A program made the position numbers and the translations under genes. This document shows positions 8,833 through 17,187 of a stretch of 64,000 nucleotides of DNA, in pieces. Numbering within the stretch: position 1 is the stretch's first letter; every line of letters starts with the position of its first letter. This stretch comes from Yoonia sp. SS1-5. GTDB lineage: Bacteria; Pseudomonadota; Alphaproteobacteria; Rhodobacterales; Rhodobacteraceae. Below the pieces are notes generated by a model, which ran no database searches, was not told where the DNA came from, and was given only the letters and a program-made list of their open reading frames with translations. The stretch is from NCBI RefSeq assembly GCF_038443705.2, contig NZ_CP151767.2, positions 806,001 to 870,000 on the forward strand. The letters run 5' to 3'.

Positions 8833-9521
8833 TACGCTTCATTCCCCTTGTTCAGCTTTGCAGCCTCTTCAACCGCGTCCTCGGCCTCGTGGCTGACGAT
8901 CAGGCTGCTTGCCGCGCCGGTCCACACGCGCCAGACCGCCTGACAGATCCGAAACAGGATCAAGAGGGCCGCAATCGGCAGGATCGTATAGGGGATCATC
9001 CGGGGCATTTTCGAATAACGCTCACCATAATTGATCCAGTCTTCCAGAAAGCGCAGCCATTCAGGCATCGGGATCTGATCCGTTTCAAAGAAACTGCGGC
9101 CTCTGGCGGCTGTGTCAAAACCGGTCGGGAACCAACTCCCTGTTGTGGGGGGAAGATCCGCAAATGGCGCCCAATAATCCCAGGCGCCTTTCAGAAACAA
9201 CAGGGCATAGGCAATGCAGCACGCACCGGCAATCAGTGCCAGCACCTTGCGCGCGCCTTCGGGCAACAGGTTGGTGATGGCATCAACACCCAGATGCGCG
9301 GTGATCTTGAAGCCGTAGGAAATTCCAAAAAGCACCAGCCATGCGAACATGACCAGCACGACCTCCAAGCTCCAGATGATGGACAGGTTGAAACCGTAGC
9401 GCAAAACCACATTCACGAAGGTCAAAAGGGTCATCAGCCCCAAAAGAACGGCTATCGCGGTTTCCTCGAACGTATCAACGGCGCGGCCGATGGGACCTGC
9501 GGGTTCATATTTCGCGGCCAT
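8832..9521 (-). CDS. dctQ: TRAP transporter small permease DctQ
   Basis: 229 residues from ATG 9521 (MAAKYEPAGPIG). The start is chosen because GGGGGGA lies just upstream; the open frame extends a further 16 codons. Several hydrophobic helices are visible, including AIAVLLGLMTLLTFVNVVLRYGF and the family-typical WSLEVVLVMFAWLVLFG. The protein is longer than most DctQ (about 160-200). The extra length comes from a hydrophilic loop after the third helix and an extra C-terminal region. It pairs with DctM and is encoded between dctP and dctM in the usual P-Q-M order. Confidence 0.93.
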   Translation of the reverse strand: MAAKYEPAGPIGRAVDTFEETAIAVLLGLMTLLTFVNVVLRYGFNLSIIWSLEVVLVMFAWLVLFGISYGFKITAHLGVDAITNLLPEGARKVLALIAGACCIAYALLFLKGAWDYWAPFADLPPTTGSWFPTGFDTAARGRSFFETDQIPMPEWLRFLEDWINYGERYSKMPRMIPYTILPIAALLILFRICQAVWRVWTGAASSLIVSHEAEDAVEEAAKLNKGNEA

Positions 9522-9596
9522 GTCTGTCCCCCCTTTTTGGATTTTCATACTGGCCCGGCGGTCAGACACCGGGCCAGCACATGCGTTACCGCGCGT

Positions 9597-10613
9597 TTAG
9601 TTGGCGTCGTTGATCGCCTGCGCCGCGTCGATATTCTCCTGCCCGACTTCTTCGGCAAATTTTGCCCAGACAGGTTTCATCGCCGCAACCCATTCGGCCC
9701 GCTGCTCGGCTGTCAGCTGGCGGACTTCGCCACCTGCATCAATGATGGCCTGCTTGGCCTCTGCATTGACCTTGGCGGATTCACCATTCCGGGTTTCGGT
9801 CACTTCGGCGAGGATGGTCAGGAACTGATCGCGGACATCCGCATCAAGGCTGTCCAGCCAGTCGACCGATGCCACCACAAGATAGTCGATGATCCCGTGA
9901 TTTGTCTCGGTGATGCCGTCCTGCACTTCAAAGAACTTCTGACCGTAGATGTTGGACCAGGTATTTTCCTGCCCATCCACAACGCCGGTTTGCAAAGCGC
10001 CGTAAACCTCGGCAAAGGCCATTGGCTGTGGTGATGCACCCAGTGCTTCCATCTGGGCCACAAGAACGTCGGATGGCTGCACGCGGAACTTTAGCCCAGA
10101 GGCATCGGTTGGCGCCATCAGCGGAACATTCGCGCTGATCTGCTTCATGCCGTTATGCCAGAATTGCAGGCCCTGCAGCCCACGACGTTGCATGCTGTCC
10201 TTCATCGCCTGCCCGGCCTCGGATGACTGGAACGCATCAACGGCCTCGATGTCTTCGAACATGAATGGCAGATCGAACAGACGGTAGGCTTTTGTGATCG
10301 ATTCAAACAGCGACAATGATGGGGCGGCAAGCTGAACATCGCCGCGCAGCATCGCCTCGATCACCTGCTCGTCTTTGTAAAGGGTCGAGTTTGGAAAGAC
10401 TTCCATACACATCGACCCGTCCATTTCGGCATTCACCCGGTCCGCCAGCAAAGAGGCCGCGATGCCCTTGGGATGGCGGTCTGTATTTGTCACGTGGCTG
10501 AATTTGACGACGATCTCGCCATCGTCGCAGCCCGCGGCATGGCTGTCTGCCTGCGCAGATGTGGCGATCACGGACATCGCAGCCAATGCGGCTGCCGTTT
10601 TTAGAAATTTCAT
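9597..10613 (-). CDS. dctP: TRAP transporter substrate-binding protein DctP, probably for C4-dicarboxylates
   Basis: 338 residues with an N-terminal signal peptide ending near ATSAQA-DSHA, so periplasmic. Family features include KFSHVTNTDRHPKG, the binding-site arginine in LKFRVQPSDV, and AFAEVYGALQTGVVDGQEN, the canonical DctP block. It captures the ligand and presents it to DctQM. C4-dicarboxylates (malate, succinate, fumarate) are inferred from the DctP-type motifs and from the nearby dctBD genes. First gene of the dctPQM operon; a strong SD (GGGAGGAG) precedes it. Confidence 0.94.
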   Translation of the reverse strand: MKFLKTAAALAAMSVIATSAQADSHAAGCDDGEIVVKFSHVTNTDRHPKGIAASLLADRVNAEMDGSMCMEVFPNSTLYKDEQVIEAMLRGDVQLAAPSLSLFESITKAYRLFDLPFMFEDIEAVDAFQSSEAGQAMKDSMQRRGLQGLQFWHNGMKQISANVPLMAPTDASGLKFRVQPSDVLVAQMEALGASPQPMAFAEVYGALQTGVVDGQENTWSNIYGQKFFEVQDGITETNHGIIDYLVVASVDWLDSLDADVRDQFLTILAEVTETRNGESAKVNAEAKQAIIDAGGEVRQLTAEQRAEWVAAMKPVWAKFAEEVGQENIDAAQAINDAN

Positions 10614-10725
10614 CAGGTCTCCTCCCAGAAGAATATTGTTGCCATAGACAGGCTAACAGAGCCTATCAAAGCGGCATGAAAGTCAAGCTGCAATAGACTT
10701 GTCTCGCCGAAAAAAGAATAGGCGC

Positions 10726-10751
10726 AAAATATTGGAATTATTGAATATTTT
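10726..10751. promoter_or_regulatory. AT-rich palindrome upstream of dctP
   Basis: The perfect 8-bp arms AAAATATT (10726-10733) and AATATTTT (10744-10751) are separated by 10 bp. They lie about 113-138 bp upstream of the dctP start, in a 228-bp gap that must hold the operon's promoter. The position fits an upstream activator site, for example for the DctD encoded nearby. That link is inference. No clear TGGCAC-N5-TTGC sigma-54 promoter was found in the gap. Confidence 0.4.
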
Positions 10752-10841
10752 TGATGGCGCGTCCTGTCTCGCATTGCAAAACGGGCGGAAACCCACACAG
10801 TTTTGGCGCAATCAGACCCGGGAATCCCCGGGGTCAGGCCG

Positions 10842-11681
10842 CTAGTCGTCTTCGCTTGGGTCTTCGGTGAGAATGCTGCGCAATGTCGCCATGGCACCTT
10901 TGATGTCTTTCATCACCGCATCTGCCCCGACCAGACGCTGAATGTCCGGGTAGTGCTGCAGGATGCTGCCAGCCACGACAAGATGCGCCAATGGTTGGGT
11001 GATACGCAACGCCAGAACAAGACGAGTCAGCGGTTCGATCATCCGATCGGAATTTGCAACGAGAATGATCGCGCGATAGTGCCGATCCTCGCTTTGTTCG
11101 ATCAGCGCGTCATGCGATGTGCCGACCGCCATATCAATATCCCAGCCCTCGCGGCGGAACAGATCGGTTGCCATTTCAATCCCCAGCGTGTGGGTCTCGC
11201 CGGGGACAAGGGCAAACAGGGCCGGGCGCATTGCACGCCCGTCGATCAGGCTGGATGCCACGATATGGCGCAGCCCGCGGATGATCCGGTACAGCCTGCC
11301 GGACGCCAGCGTGACATCCACGAAAGAGACCTGATCCTCTTCCCACATCACGCCCAGCTTGGTGGCGGCACCTGCCACATATCCCAGATAGATCGTCTCG
11401 ATATTCACGCCGTCACGCCGGGCCGCAAGGATGATCCGGTCGGCGGCATCCTCGTCAGCTGACAGCAATGCGCTGCATAGCAGATCAATTTCGCTGCTGG
11501 TGGGTAGATCTTCCTTGCGTACAGTTCTGGGCATCCGGAACGCCAATCGCCTCACGACCTCACTCGCGAGCGCTTGCACAGCGGTCGCGGGCAGTTTTTG
11601 TTCGGCCAATCGAAACTGCTGATCAGCTTTGTCATACTCAGAGCGATCGAACGCTCCGTCGTCCATTGGCACGCGGGCCAT
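10842..11681 (-). CDS. Cobalamin-binding-domain (SCHIC/AerR-PpaA-like) regulator
   Basis: 279 residues. The N-terminal 80 residues are not recognised. The centre (about 85-150) resembles the helical B12-binding cap (YLGYVAGAATKLGVMWEEDQVSFVDVTLASG). The C-terminal part (about 155-270) looks like the Rossmann-like B12 fold, with ETHTLG at the place of the DxHxxG cobalamin-ligand motif. No DNA-binding or methyltransferase domain is evident. In purple bacteria, similar proteins (AerR, PpaA) sense light or redox through cobalamin or haem and act on partner transcription factors. It lies between dctP and dctD on the same strand. An SD (AGGGAGG) precedes it. The ligand is not proven by sequence. 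Confidence 0.8.
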   Translation of the reverse strand: MARVPMDDGAFDRSEYDKADQQFRLAEQKLPATAVQALASEVVRRLAFRMPRTVRKEDLPTSSEIDLLCSALLSADEDAADRIILAARRDGVNIETIYLGYVAGAATKLGVMWEEDQVSFVDVTLASGRLYRIIRGLRHIVASSLIDGRAMRPALFALVPGETHTLGIEMATDLFRREGWDIDMAVGTSHDALIEQSEDRHYRAIILVANSDRMIEPLTRLVLALRITQPLAHLVVAGSILQHYPDIQRLVGADAVMKDIKGAMATLRSILTEDPSEDD

Positions 11682-11717
11682 GAACGCCCCTCCCTATTTG
11701 ACACCCAAAATCAGCGC

Positions 11718-11765
11718 TATGGCGATGGCGAAACGCTTCTGACTGATCTCGTTCCCATCGCCATA
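11718..11765. promoter_or_regulatory. Long inverted repeat upstream of the B12-domain gene
   Basis: The perfect 11-bp arms TATGGCGATGG (11718-11728) and CCATCGCCATA (11755-11765) have a 26-bp spacer. They lie 37-84 bp upstream of the start at 11681, in the 216-bp gap after dctD. There is no T-tract, so it is unlikely to be a simple terminator. It could be an operator pair or a leader-RNA stem for the downstream gene. Confidence 0.4.
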
Positions 11766-11897
11766 TCACATTTGCGTGCACGGTCGGGCGCGTCAGAAGG
11801 TCGCGGACTGCCCAATTTTCAAGCGGCCCTGCTGTGCGATGCGGCATTCGGCAAACCGGTGGTGGCCTTCAGCGCGTCATATCACGCTGATGACAGC

Positions 11898-13112
11898 TTA
11901 GCGGCGATACGCATCCGGGCGCAGCCCATGTTTGGCAAGCTTGTCATAAAAGGTCTTGCGCGGCAGCTGCAGGGATTTAGCGGTCTGTGTGGCCCGGCCC
12001 TGATGTCGGCGCAAGGCCGCCACCAGCAACGCGCGTTCCATCTGCGCCATTTGATCCGCAAGTCCCAGCCCCGTCTCAGCCGCCTCCCCTTCGATACCAT
12101 TGACGAACCGCGTCGCAATATGTTTCAGGGCCAGCGCGTCGCCCTGCCAGTCCTGCATCATCAGATGGGCCATGTAGTCGGGCAGCACATCCGGCACGGA
12201 CGCCCCCGACCCATCTGCGGCGATCTGCGCATAGTGCTGAAACAGCACCGGAATATCCGGTATCCGGTCTTGCAGTGGCGGCAACCGCACCTGGTGCATT
12301 TCAAGGTGACGCAGCAGCGCCGCGTCAAACCCGCCATCGGCCACGTTCTGTGCCAGATCGGAATAGGCCCCCGCGACCAGCCGCGTTGACGCCCCTGCGG
12401 TGAGCGCTCCAAGCAACGAAAGCTGCGCCGCGCGGTCCAGACTGGCGATATCATCGACAAACAGGGTGCCACCTGCCGCCGCCTGAAAGACATCCTGATC
12501 CCAGATAGCGGCAGAGATTGTCAGAAACGGCCCCTTGCATCCATCCGATAAGGCGTGAAGTGCTTCGGCCACGGTCTGCAGATCAGCGCCGGGGACACCT
12601 GTGATCAGAACCGCGCCCGGCATCCTTGCAGCACGCCGCACTTGACCGCGCAGCCCCTCTGCCGGGCGTGATCCCCCCGGCAGCAGGCGCGCCGCTGCGT
12701 CAGAGGCAGCAAGTGCCGCCTTGAGCTTGCGGTTTTCAAGCGCAAGGTGCCGGGCCGCCAGCGCCCGTCTGACGGTGGCTACAAAATCCTGCGGGGCGCA
12801 GGGTTTTTCCAGAAAGTCATAAGCCCCCGCAGACATCCCGCGTACGGCCATGGGGATATCCGCCTCCCCGGTCAGCAGGATCACCGGCAGGTCCGGGTCA
12901 ACCTCGCGGACATAATCCAACAGATAAAATCCGTCGCGCCCGGGCATCCGGATATCGGAGACCACCACCCCGTCAAATCCGGGGGTCAAATAGTCCTTGG
13001 CCGCAACGAAGGATCCCGCAACCGTCGGGTTGAGGTCGGCAAGTTCAAGCGTCTGGCCCAGCGCTTCGCGAATATCGGCATCGTCATCAACCAAAAGGAC
13101 CCGGGTGCTCAT
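11898..13112 (-). CDS. dctD: DctD-like response regulator with a degenerate sigma-54 AAA+ domain
   Basis: 404 residues. A receiver domain occupies residues 1-120 with the acidic pocket VDDD, phospho-acceptor Asp53 (SDIRMPG) and Lys103 (LEKP). The central region aligns with NtrC-type ATPases but is shortened and eroded: the Walker A position reads ITGVPGADLQT instead of GESGTGKE, Walker B reads GGTLFVDDI, and no GAFTGA loop is present. The C-terminus carries a Fis-type helix-turn-helix (LRRHQGRATQTAKSLQLPRKTFYDKLAKHGL). DctD normally activates dicarboxylate uptake genes with sigma-54. This variant probably cannot hydrolyse ATP or contact sigma-54, and may act through sigma-70. Its start overlaps the dctB stop (ATGA). 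Confidence 0.88.
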   Translation of the reverse strand: MSTRVLLVDDDADIREALGQTLELADLNPTVAGSFVAAKDYLTPGFDGVVVSDIRMPGRDGFYLLDYVREVDPDLPVILLTGEADIPMAVRGMSAGAYDFLEKPCAPQDFVATVRRALAARHLALENRKLKAALAASDAAARLLPGGSRPAEGLRGQVRRAARMPGAVLITGVPGADLQTVAEALHALSDGCKGPFLTISAAIWDQDVFQAAAGGTLFVDDIASLDRAAQLSLLGALTAGASTRLVAGAYSDLAQNVADGGFDAALLRHLEMHQVRLPPLQDRIPDIPVLFQHYAQIAADGSGASVPDVLPDYMAHLMMQDWQGDALALKHIATRFVNGIEGEAAETGLGLADQMAQMERALLVAALRRHQGRATQTAKSLQLPRKTFYDKLAKHGLRPDAYRR

Positions 13113-14890
13113 GCGGCGATCCTCTTGGCGGCGGCATCCAGTTCAATTGTGAATATTGCACCACCGTCAGGGTGGTTCCGTCCGCGGATGTCACCACCAA
13201 AGCTTTGAACCAAACCGTAGGAGATCGACAGGCCCAGCCCCATGCCTTCGGCGCTGCCAATCGCCTTGGTCGTATAAAACGGTTCAAAGATTTTCTCGGG
13301 CGCGTCAATCCCCGGCCCGGTGTCGCGGATCGACAAGACAGCGCGCTGCCCGGTCTCGGACACTGCAATCTCAAGCACTTTGGGCGCGCTTTCTTCCATC
13401 GCATCAATGCCATTGGAAATCAGGTTCAGAATGACCTGTTGCAGGCGAACCTCGCCGCCGCGCACCCAGATTGGCGCGGATGGCCTGGCCCAGTTTATTT
13501 CAACATCATCATTCTTGGCACGCGGGCCAACAATTTCCAGCGCGGCCTCTATCGCACTGACCAAATCAACATCTTTCAGCGGCTCGTCCTCTTGCCGGGC
13601 AAAGGCCCGCAGGTTGCCGATGATCCGCCCCATGCGACGCGCCATTTCCGAGATGCGCCCGAGGTTCTTGGCCGCCACGTCGGGCTTGTCACGCGCCAGA
13701 AACCCCTGCGCGTTTTCGGCAAAAGACCGGATCGCCATCAGGGGTTGGTTCAATTCATGACTTATCCCGGCGGACATCTGACCAAGGGCCGACAGTTTTC
13801 CGGCCTGCACCAGATCATCCTGCGCCTTTTGCAAACGATGTTCGGCGGCCGTACGCTCGGCCACCTCGCGGCGCAGATCGGCGTTCAAGGTCTGCAGTGC
13901 TGCGGTCCGGTCACGCACACGCCGTTCCAGTTTGGCATTCAGGACTGCCAGCGTGCGGCGGCGTTGGGTGGTGATGAATGACAATAGCCCGAATGCGAGG
14001 CAAACAGCCGCAACAACAGCCGCCTGCAGGCTGGCCAATTCGCGGGCCGGACCTGCGTCAACAAGCACCTCGCCAGTCATGTCAATCACCGGAAGATCGA
14101 GGGTGAGATGCAGCGCCCGACCCGGAAGATATCGCCCCCCATCCACGCGCCACAAATCATGGCCCGAGACATTGACGCTGTCATGGTTGACGAAGGGGGC
14201 CAGCCGCTCGATCGGGTATGCCCCTGCCCTTGCGGCCTGCATCAGGTCATCCAGTCGCAACCGGAAAACCATTTCGCTGCGGTTGGATACGAAGATGACA
14301 CCATTGCGATCCGAAAAGAACACCGTTGATGCACCGGTCCGCCAGGATGCCTCGATAGCCGCAACATCAGCATATAGGACAACCGCGCCGATGACCGGGC
14401 CCTCGGCGGCAAAAACCGGTGCGGCAAAGACAAAAGCCCGGCGGCCAAACGGCGCGCTATAAAGGTTGTAAGAGCCCAAGGCCCCGTCCATGGCCCGCTC
14501 GAAATACGGCCGGTTGGCGTGGTCGCGCAGACCGGCCTGAACCGTGCCCAGCAACCTTTGCCCATCCGCATCCAGCAACATGATGTCAATTGCCCCGGTC
14601 TTGTCGGCAACCTCCTGAAAGATGGCCTGTATCGCCGTATCGTCGGCGGATTGTCCGGCCAGCATGGGCAATAGGGCGGGATGATCGGCCATGAGCACTG
14701 CCGCCTCGCGCAGCCTGCGCACTTCGCTGGTCAAGGTGTCAGAAGCCAGCGCCAGATCGGACTTGGCCCGATCCTCCAACTGGTTCAGCGCAACCCGGTA
14801 TCCGTACCACCACACGCCCGCCGAAAATGCAGCGACAGCCAACAGAAATGCGATGATCACAAACAAGCGGGGACGAAGAAAAACATGCAT
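13109..14890 (-). CDS. dctB: C4-dicarboxylate-type sensor histidine kinase DctB
   Basis: 593 residues. A transmembrane helix lies near residues 8-28, followed by a periplasmic double-Cache-type sensor region (about 30-280), a second membrane helix (AAVVAAVCLAFGLLSFI), a coiled coil (TLAVLNAKLERRVRDRTAALQTL, about 320-370), then HisKA with the phospho-His in SAGISHELNQPL, and HATPase_c with the N-box NLISNGIDAME and G-boxes DTGPGID and GMGLGLSIS. It would phosphorylate the adjacent DctD. Dicarboxylate sensing is inferred from architecture and from the neighbouring dctPQM genes. Divergent from the P450 gene. Confidence 0.92.
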   Translation of the reverse strand: MHVFLRPRLFVIIAFLLAVAAFSAGVWWYGYRVALNQLEDRAKSDLALASDTLTSEVRRLREAAVLMADHPALLPMLAGQSADDTAIQAIFQEVADKTGAIDIMLLDADGQRLLGTVQAGLRDHANRPYFERAMDGALGSYNLYSAPFGRRAFVFAAPVFAAEGPVIGAVVLYADVAAIEASWRTGASTVFFSDRNGVIFVSNRSEMVFRLRLDDLMQAARAGAYPIERLAPFVNHDSVNVSGHDLWRVDGGRYLPGRALHLTLDLPVIDMTGEVLVDAGPARELASLQAAVVAAVCLAFGLLSFITTQRRRTLAVLNAKLERRVRDRTAALQTLNADLRREVAERTAAEHRLQKAQDDLVQAGKLSALGQMSAGISHELNQPLMAIRSFAENAQGFLARDKPDVAAKNLGRISEMARRMGRIIGNLRAFARQEDEPLKDVDLVSAIEAALEIVGPRAKNDDVEINWARPSAPIWVRGGEVRLQQVILNLISNGIDAMEESAPKVLEIAVSETGQRAVLSIRDTGPGIDAPEKIFEPFYTTKAIGSAEGMGLGLSISYGLVQSFGGDIRGRNHPDGGAIFTIELDAAAKRIAA

Positions 14891-14950
14891 AATGCACCAG
14901 CTTAATCAGCCCGGCTTGCAATGGCCAGATGGCTGGTCCAATGCTGCGTC

Positions 14951-16114
14951 ATGAAGCGTTACAGCCAAGACCCGACCGACCCCGCCTTTCTGCAGGACCC
15001 TTATACGTTCTACGATCAGACCCGCATGGAAGGTGATTTCTTTTATTGGCAGGACTATCAGATGGCCTGCGCCGTCTCACACCAGATGGTGCATGCCATT
15101 CTTCGGGATCGCCGGATGGGCCGCCAAGTACCCTCGGAACGGGCGCCCGACATCCCCCCGCTTCAGCAGCCATTTTATGACATCGAAGCCCATTCGATGC
15201 TGGAACTCGAAGCACCCCGGCACACCCGGTTGCGGTCCCTTGTCCTGCGCGCCTTTACCAGCCGCACGATCAGCAATCTGGAACCTGCCATGCGGCAGCT
15301 TTGTCATGATCTGATCGACACTTTTGATGACGGGCCCTTTGATCTGCTGACCGCCTTTGCCCAACCGGTGCCTGTGATCATCATCTGCCGGCTTCTTGGC
15401 GTCCCCGAGGCGCATGCCCCTGATTTGCTCAGGTGGTCCAACGCCATGGTCGCCATGTATCAGGCCCGCAGAACCCGCGAGATCGAAGATGCCGCAGCCC
15501 AAGCCAGCCAGGAATTCGCGGCCTTTCTGCGCGATTATATCGCCGAACGCCGCAAACGACCGGGCGATGACCTGATATCGACCCTGATCGCGGCTGAAGA
15601 GGCCGGCGAAAAGCTAAGCGAAGCAGAGCTGATCACCACATGTATCCTGCTGCTGAATGCAGGGCACGAGGCCACGGTGCATACCTTGGGCAATGGGGTA
15701 AAGACCCTGCTGGAACGCGGTGTGACGCAGATCACGGATGCCGCCGTGGAAGAGATTATTCGCTACGACCCACCGCTGCATATGTTCACCCGCTGGGTCT
15801 ATGAGGACCTTGAGATCGGCGGTCACCATTTCAAGCGCGGTGATCAGATCGCCTGTCTGCTGGGGGCTGCAAACCGCGACCCCAATGCCTACCCCGATCC
15901 CAACCGGTTTGACCCGACGCGCAGCGGCCCCAAGAATGCCAGTTTCGGGGGCGGCATTCACTTTTGCGTGGGTGCGCCATTGGCGCGGCTTGAACTGCGC
16001 GTCGCCCTTCAAACCCTCTTTGAACGTTGCCCTTCGCTGCATTTGGCAGGCTCCCCGAAATATGCGGATCTCTACCATTTCCACGGTCTGGAACAGCTGC
16101 TGGTGGCCCGCTGA
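14951..16114 (+). CDS. Cytochrome P450
   Basis: 387 residues from ATG 14951 (MKRYSQDPTDPAFLQDPY); an in-frame ATG at 14921 would add ten unlikely residues. P450 landmarks are the I-helix AGHEATVHTLG, the K-helix ExxR in EEIIRYDPP, the meander and PERF-like region (NRFDPTR), and the haem-binding loop FGGGIHFCVGAPLARLE with the axial cysteine. It is a soluble bacterial class I type, needing a ferredoxin and reductase that are not adjacent. The substrate is unknown. It is divergent from dctB by 60 bp and followed after 54 bp by a hydrolase gene on the same strand. Confidence 0.95.
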   Translation: MKRYSQDPTDPAFLQDPYTFYDQTRMEGDFFYWQDYQMACAVSHQMVHAILRDRRMGRQVPSERAPDIPPLQQPFYDIEAHSMLELEAPRHTRLRSLVLRAFTSRTISNLEPAMRQLCHDLIDTFDDGPFDLLTAFAQPVPVIIICRLLGVPEAHAPDLLRWSNAMVAMYQARRTREIEDAAAQASQEFAAFLRDYIAERRKRPGDDLISTLIAAEEAGEKLSEAELITTCILLLNAGHEATVHTLGNGVKTLLERGVTQITDAAVEEIIRYDPPLHMFTRWVYEDLEIGGHHFKRGDQIACLLGAANRDPNAYPDPNRFDPTRSGPKNASFGGGIHFCVGAPLARLELRVALQTLFERCPSLHLAGSPKYADLYHFHGLEQLLVAR

Positions 16115-16168
16115 GGCTTGCAAAACCATCAGCACCGCTTAGGTCACATCCAGACATCGAGGGGGCAT

Positions 16169-17185
16169 ATGGCCAAAACGCAAAGAAATCACCTGACCCG
16201 CCGCCATTTCGTGGCAAGCGGGATGATCATGGCGGCATCGCCCGCCGCTGCCGTTGCGACCGATTGGGACCGGGTCCTTGATCGGGCGCGTGCGCTGGAA
16301 CAATGCCATGCGCTTGCCGTGCATATCGACGGGGCCGAGATTGTCAGCGCCGCATTTCGTGGCCCTGCCATTGGCCGCCCGGTTCCTGTCAAATCCGTCT
16401 CCAAGACGATTGTTGCCGCCCTGACCGGTGCGGCACTTGAACGGGGCGAGTTGCCGTCACTGACAGCGACCCTTGGGGATGTCGCCCCACAACTGATCCC
16501 GGCCGGCGCCGACCCGCGCGCAGGCACCATCACCATCGACGATCTGGTCACCATGCAGGCCGGTCTGGAACGGACATCGGGCGCCAATTACGGCGGCTGG
16601 GTCAATAGCCCGAACTGGGTCGCCAACGCATTGTCACGCCCCTTTGTCGCCACACCGGGTGCGCGCATGCTCTATTCAACCGGGTCTTTTCACATTCTGG
16701 GCGCAGTCCTGGCCGAGGTTTCGGGCAAAAGCCTGCTGACACTGGCCCGCGAACGTCTGGGTGGCCCTCTGGGCATTGATATCCCGGCATGGACCCGCGA
16801 TCCGCAGGGCCGTTATCTGGGCGGCAATGAAATGTCGCTCAGCCTGCCTGCCATGATCCGTTTTGGCGAGATGTATCGCCAGAATGGCAGCTTCGACGGG
16901 CAGCAGGTTCTGTCCGAACGCTGGGTGGCGCAATCACTGCAAACCCATACACGATCACCGTTTTCAGGGCTGAATTACGGATATGGATGGTTTCTGGGGC
17001 GCGCAGGCGGTGATGATTTTGCGCTGGCGCGCGGGTATGGCGGCCAGATCATCTGCATCGCACCCAGCTTGGGACTGACGGTCGCGATCACCTCTGATCC
17101 GCTGCGCCCGGCGCGCAGCGGCGGCTATTTCGGGGACATCATGCGGCTGCTTGATGGCGAGATCTTCCCCGCCGCACGCGGCTGA
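16169..17185 (+). CDS. Tat-exported serine hydrolase (beta-lactamase/class C family)
   Basis: 338 residues from ATG 16169, chosen because GAGGGGG lies just upstream; an in-frame TTG at 16118 is less likely. The N-terminus LTRRHFVASGMIMAASPAAA is a twin-arginine signal peptide. The catalytic SxxK motif is SVSK in VPVKSVSKTIV, and a YxN-like tyrosine may be in GLNYGYGWFLG. The family includes esterases, D-aminopeptidases and class C beta-lactamases; no specific substrate can be named. Probably periplasmic and possibly co-transcribed with the P450 gene. Ends 3 bp before the convergent DUF2145 gene. Confidence 0.88.
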   Translation: MAKTQRNHLTRRHFVASGMIMAASPAAAVATDWDRVLDRARALEQCHALAVHIDGAEIVSAAFRGPAIGRPVPVKSVSKTIVAALTGAALERGELPSLTATLGDVAPQLIPAGADPRAGTITIDDLVTMQAGLERTSGANYGGWVNSPNWVANALSRPFVATPGARMLYSTGSFHILGAVLAEVSGKSLLTLARERLGGPLGIDIPAWTRDPQGRYLGGNEMSLSLPAMIRFGEMYRQNGSFDGQQVLSERWVAQSLQTHTRSPFSGLNYGYGWFLGRAGGDDFALARGYGGQIICIAPSLGLTVAITSDPLRPARSGGYFGDIMRLLDGEIFPAARG

Positions 17186-17187
17186 CC

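Noticed and set aside
7924..8943. 339-residue plus-strand open frame opposite dctM and dctQ
   Set aside because: Its His/Asp/Gln/Arg-rich composition is typical of the antisense of hydrophobic membrane protein genes.
10814..10835. Strong terminator after the B12-domain gene
   Set aside because: GACCCGGG and CCGGGGTC pair only imperfectly and no T-tract follows on the minus strand, so it was not listed as a feature.
11574..12389. 271-residue plus-strand open frame opposite dctD and the B12-domain gene
   Set aside because: It runs antisense over two recognisable genes and lacks any domain. High GC makes such shadows common here.
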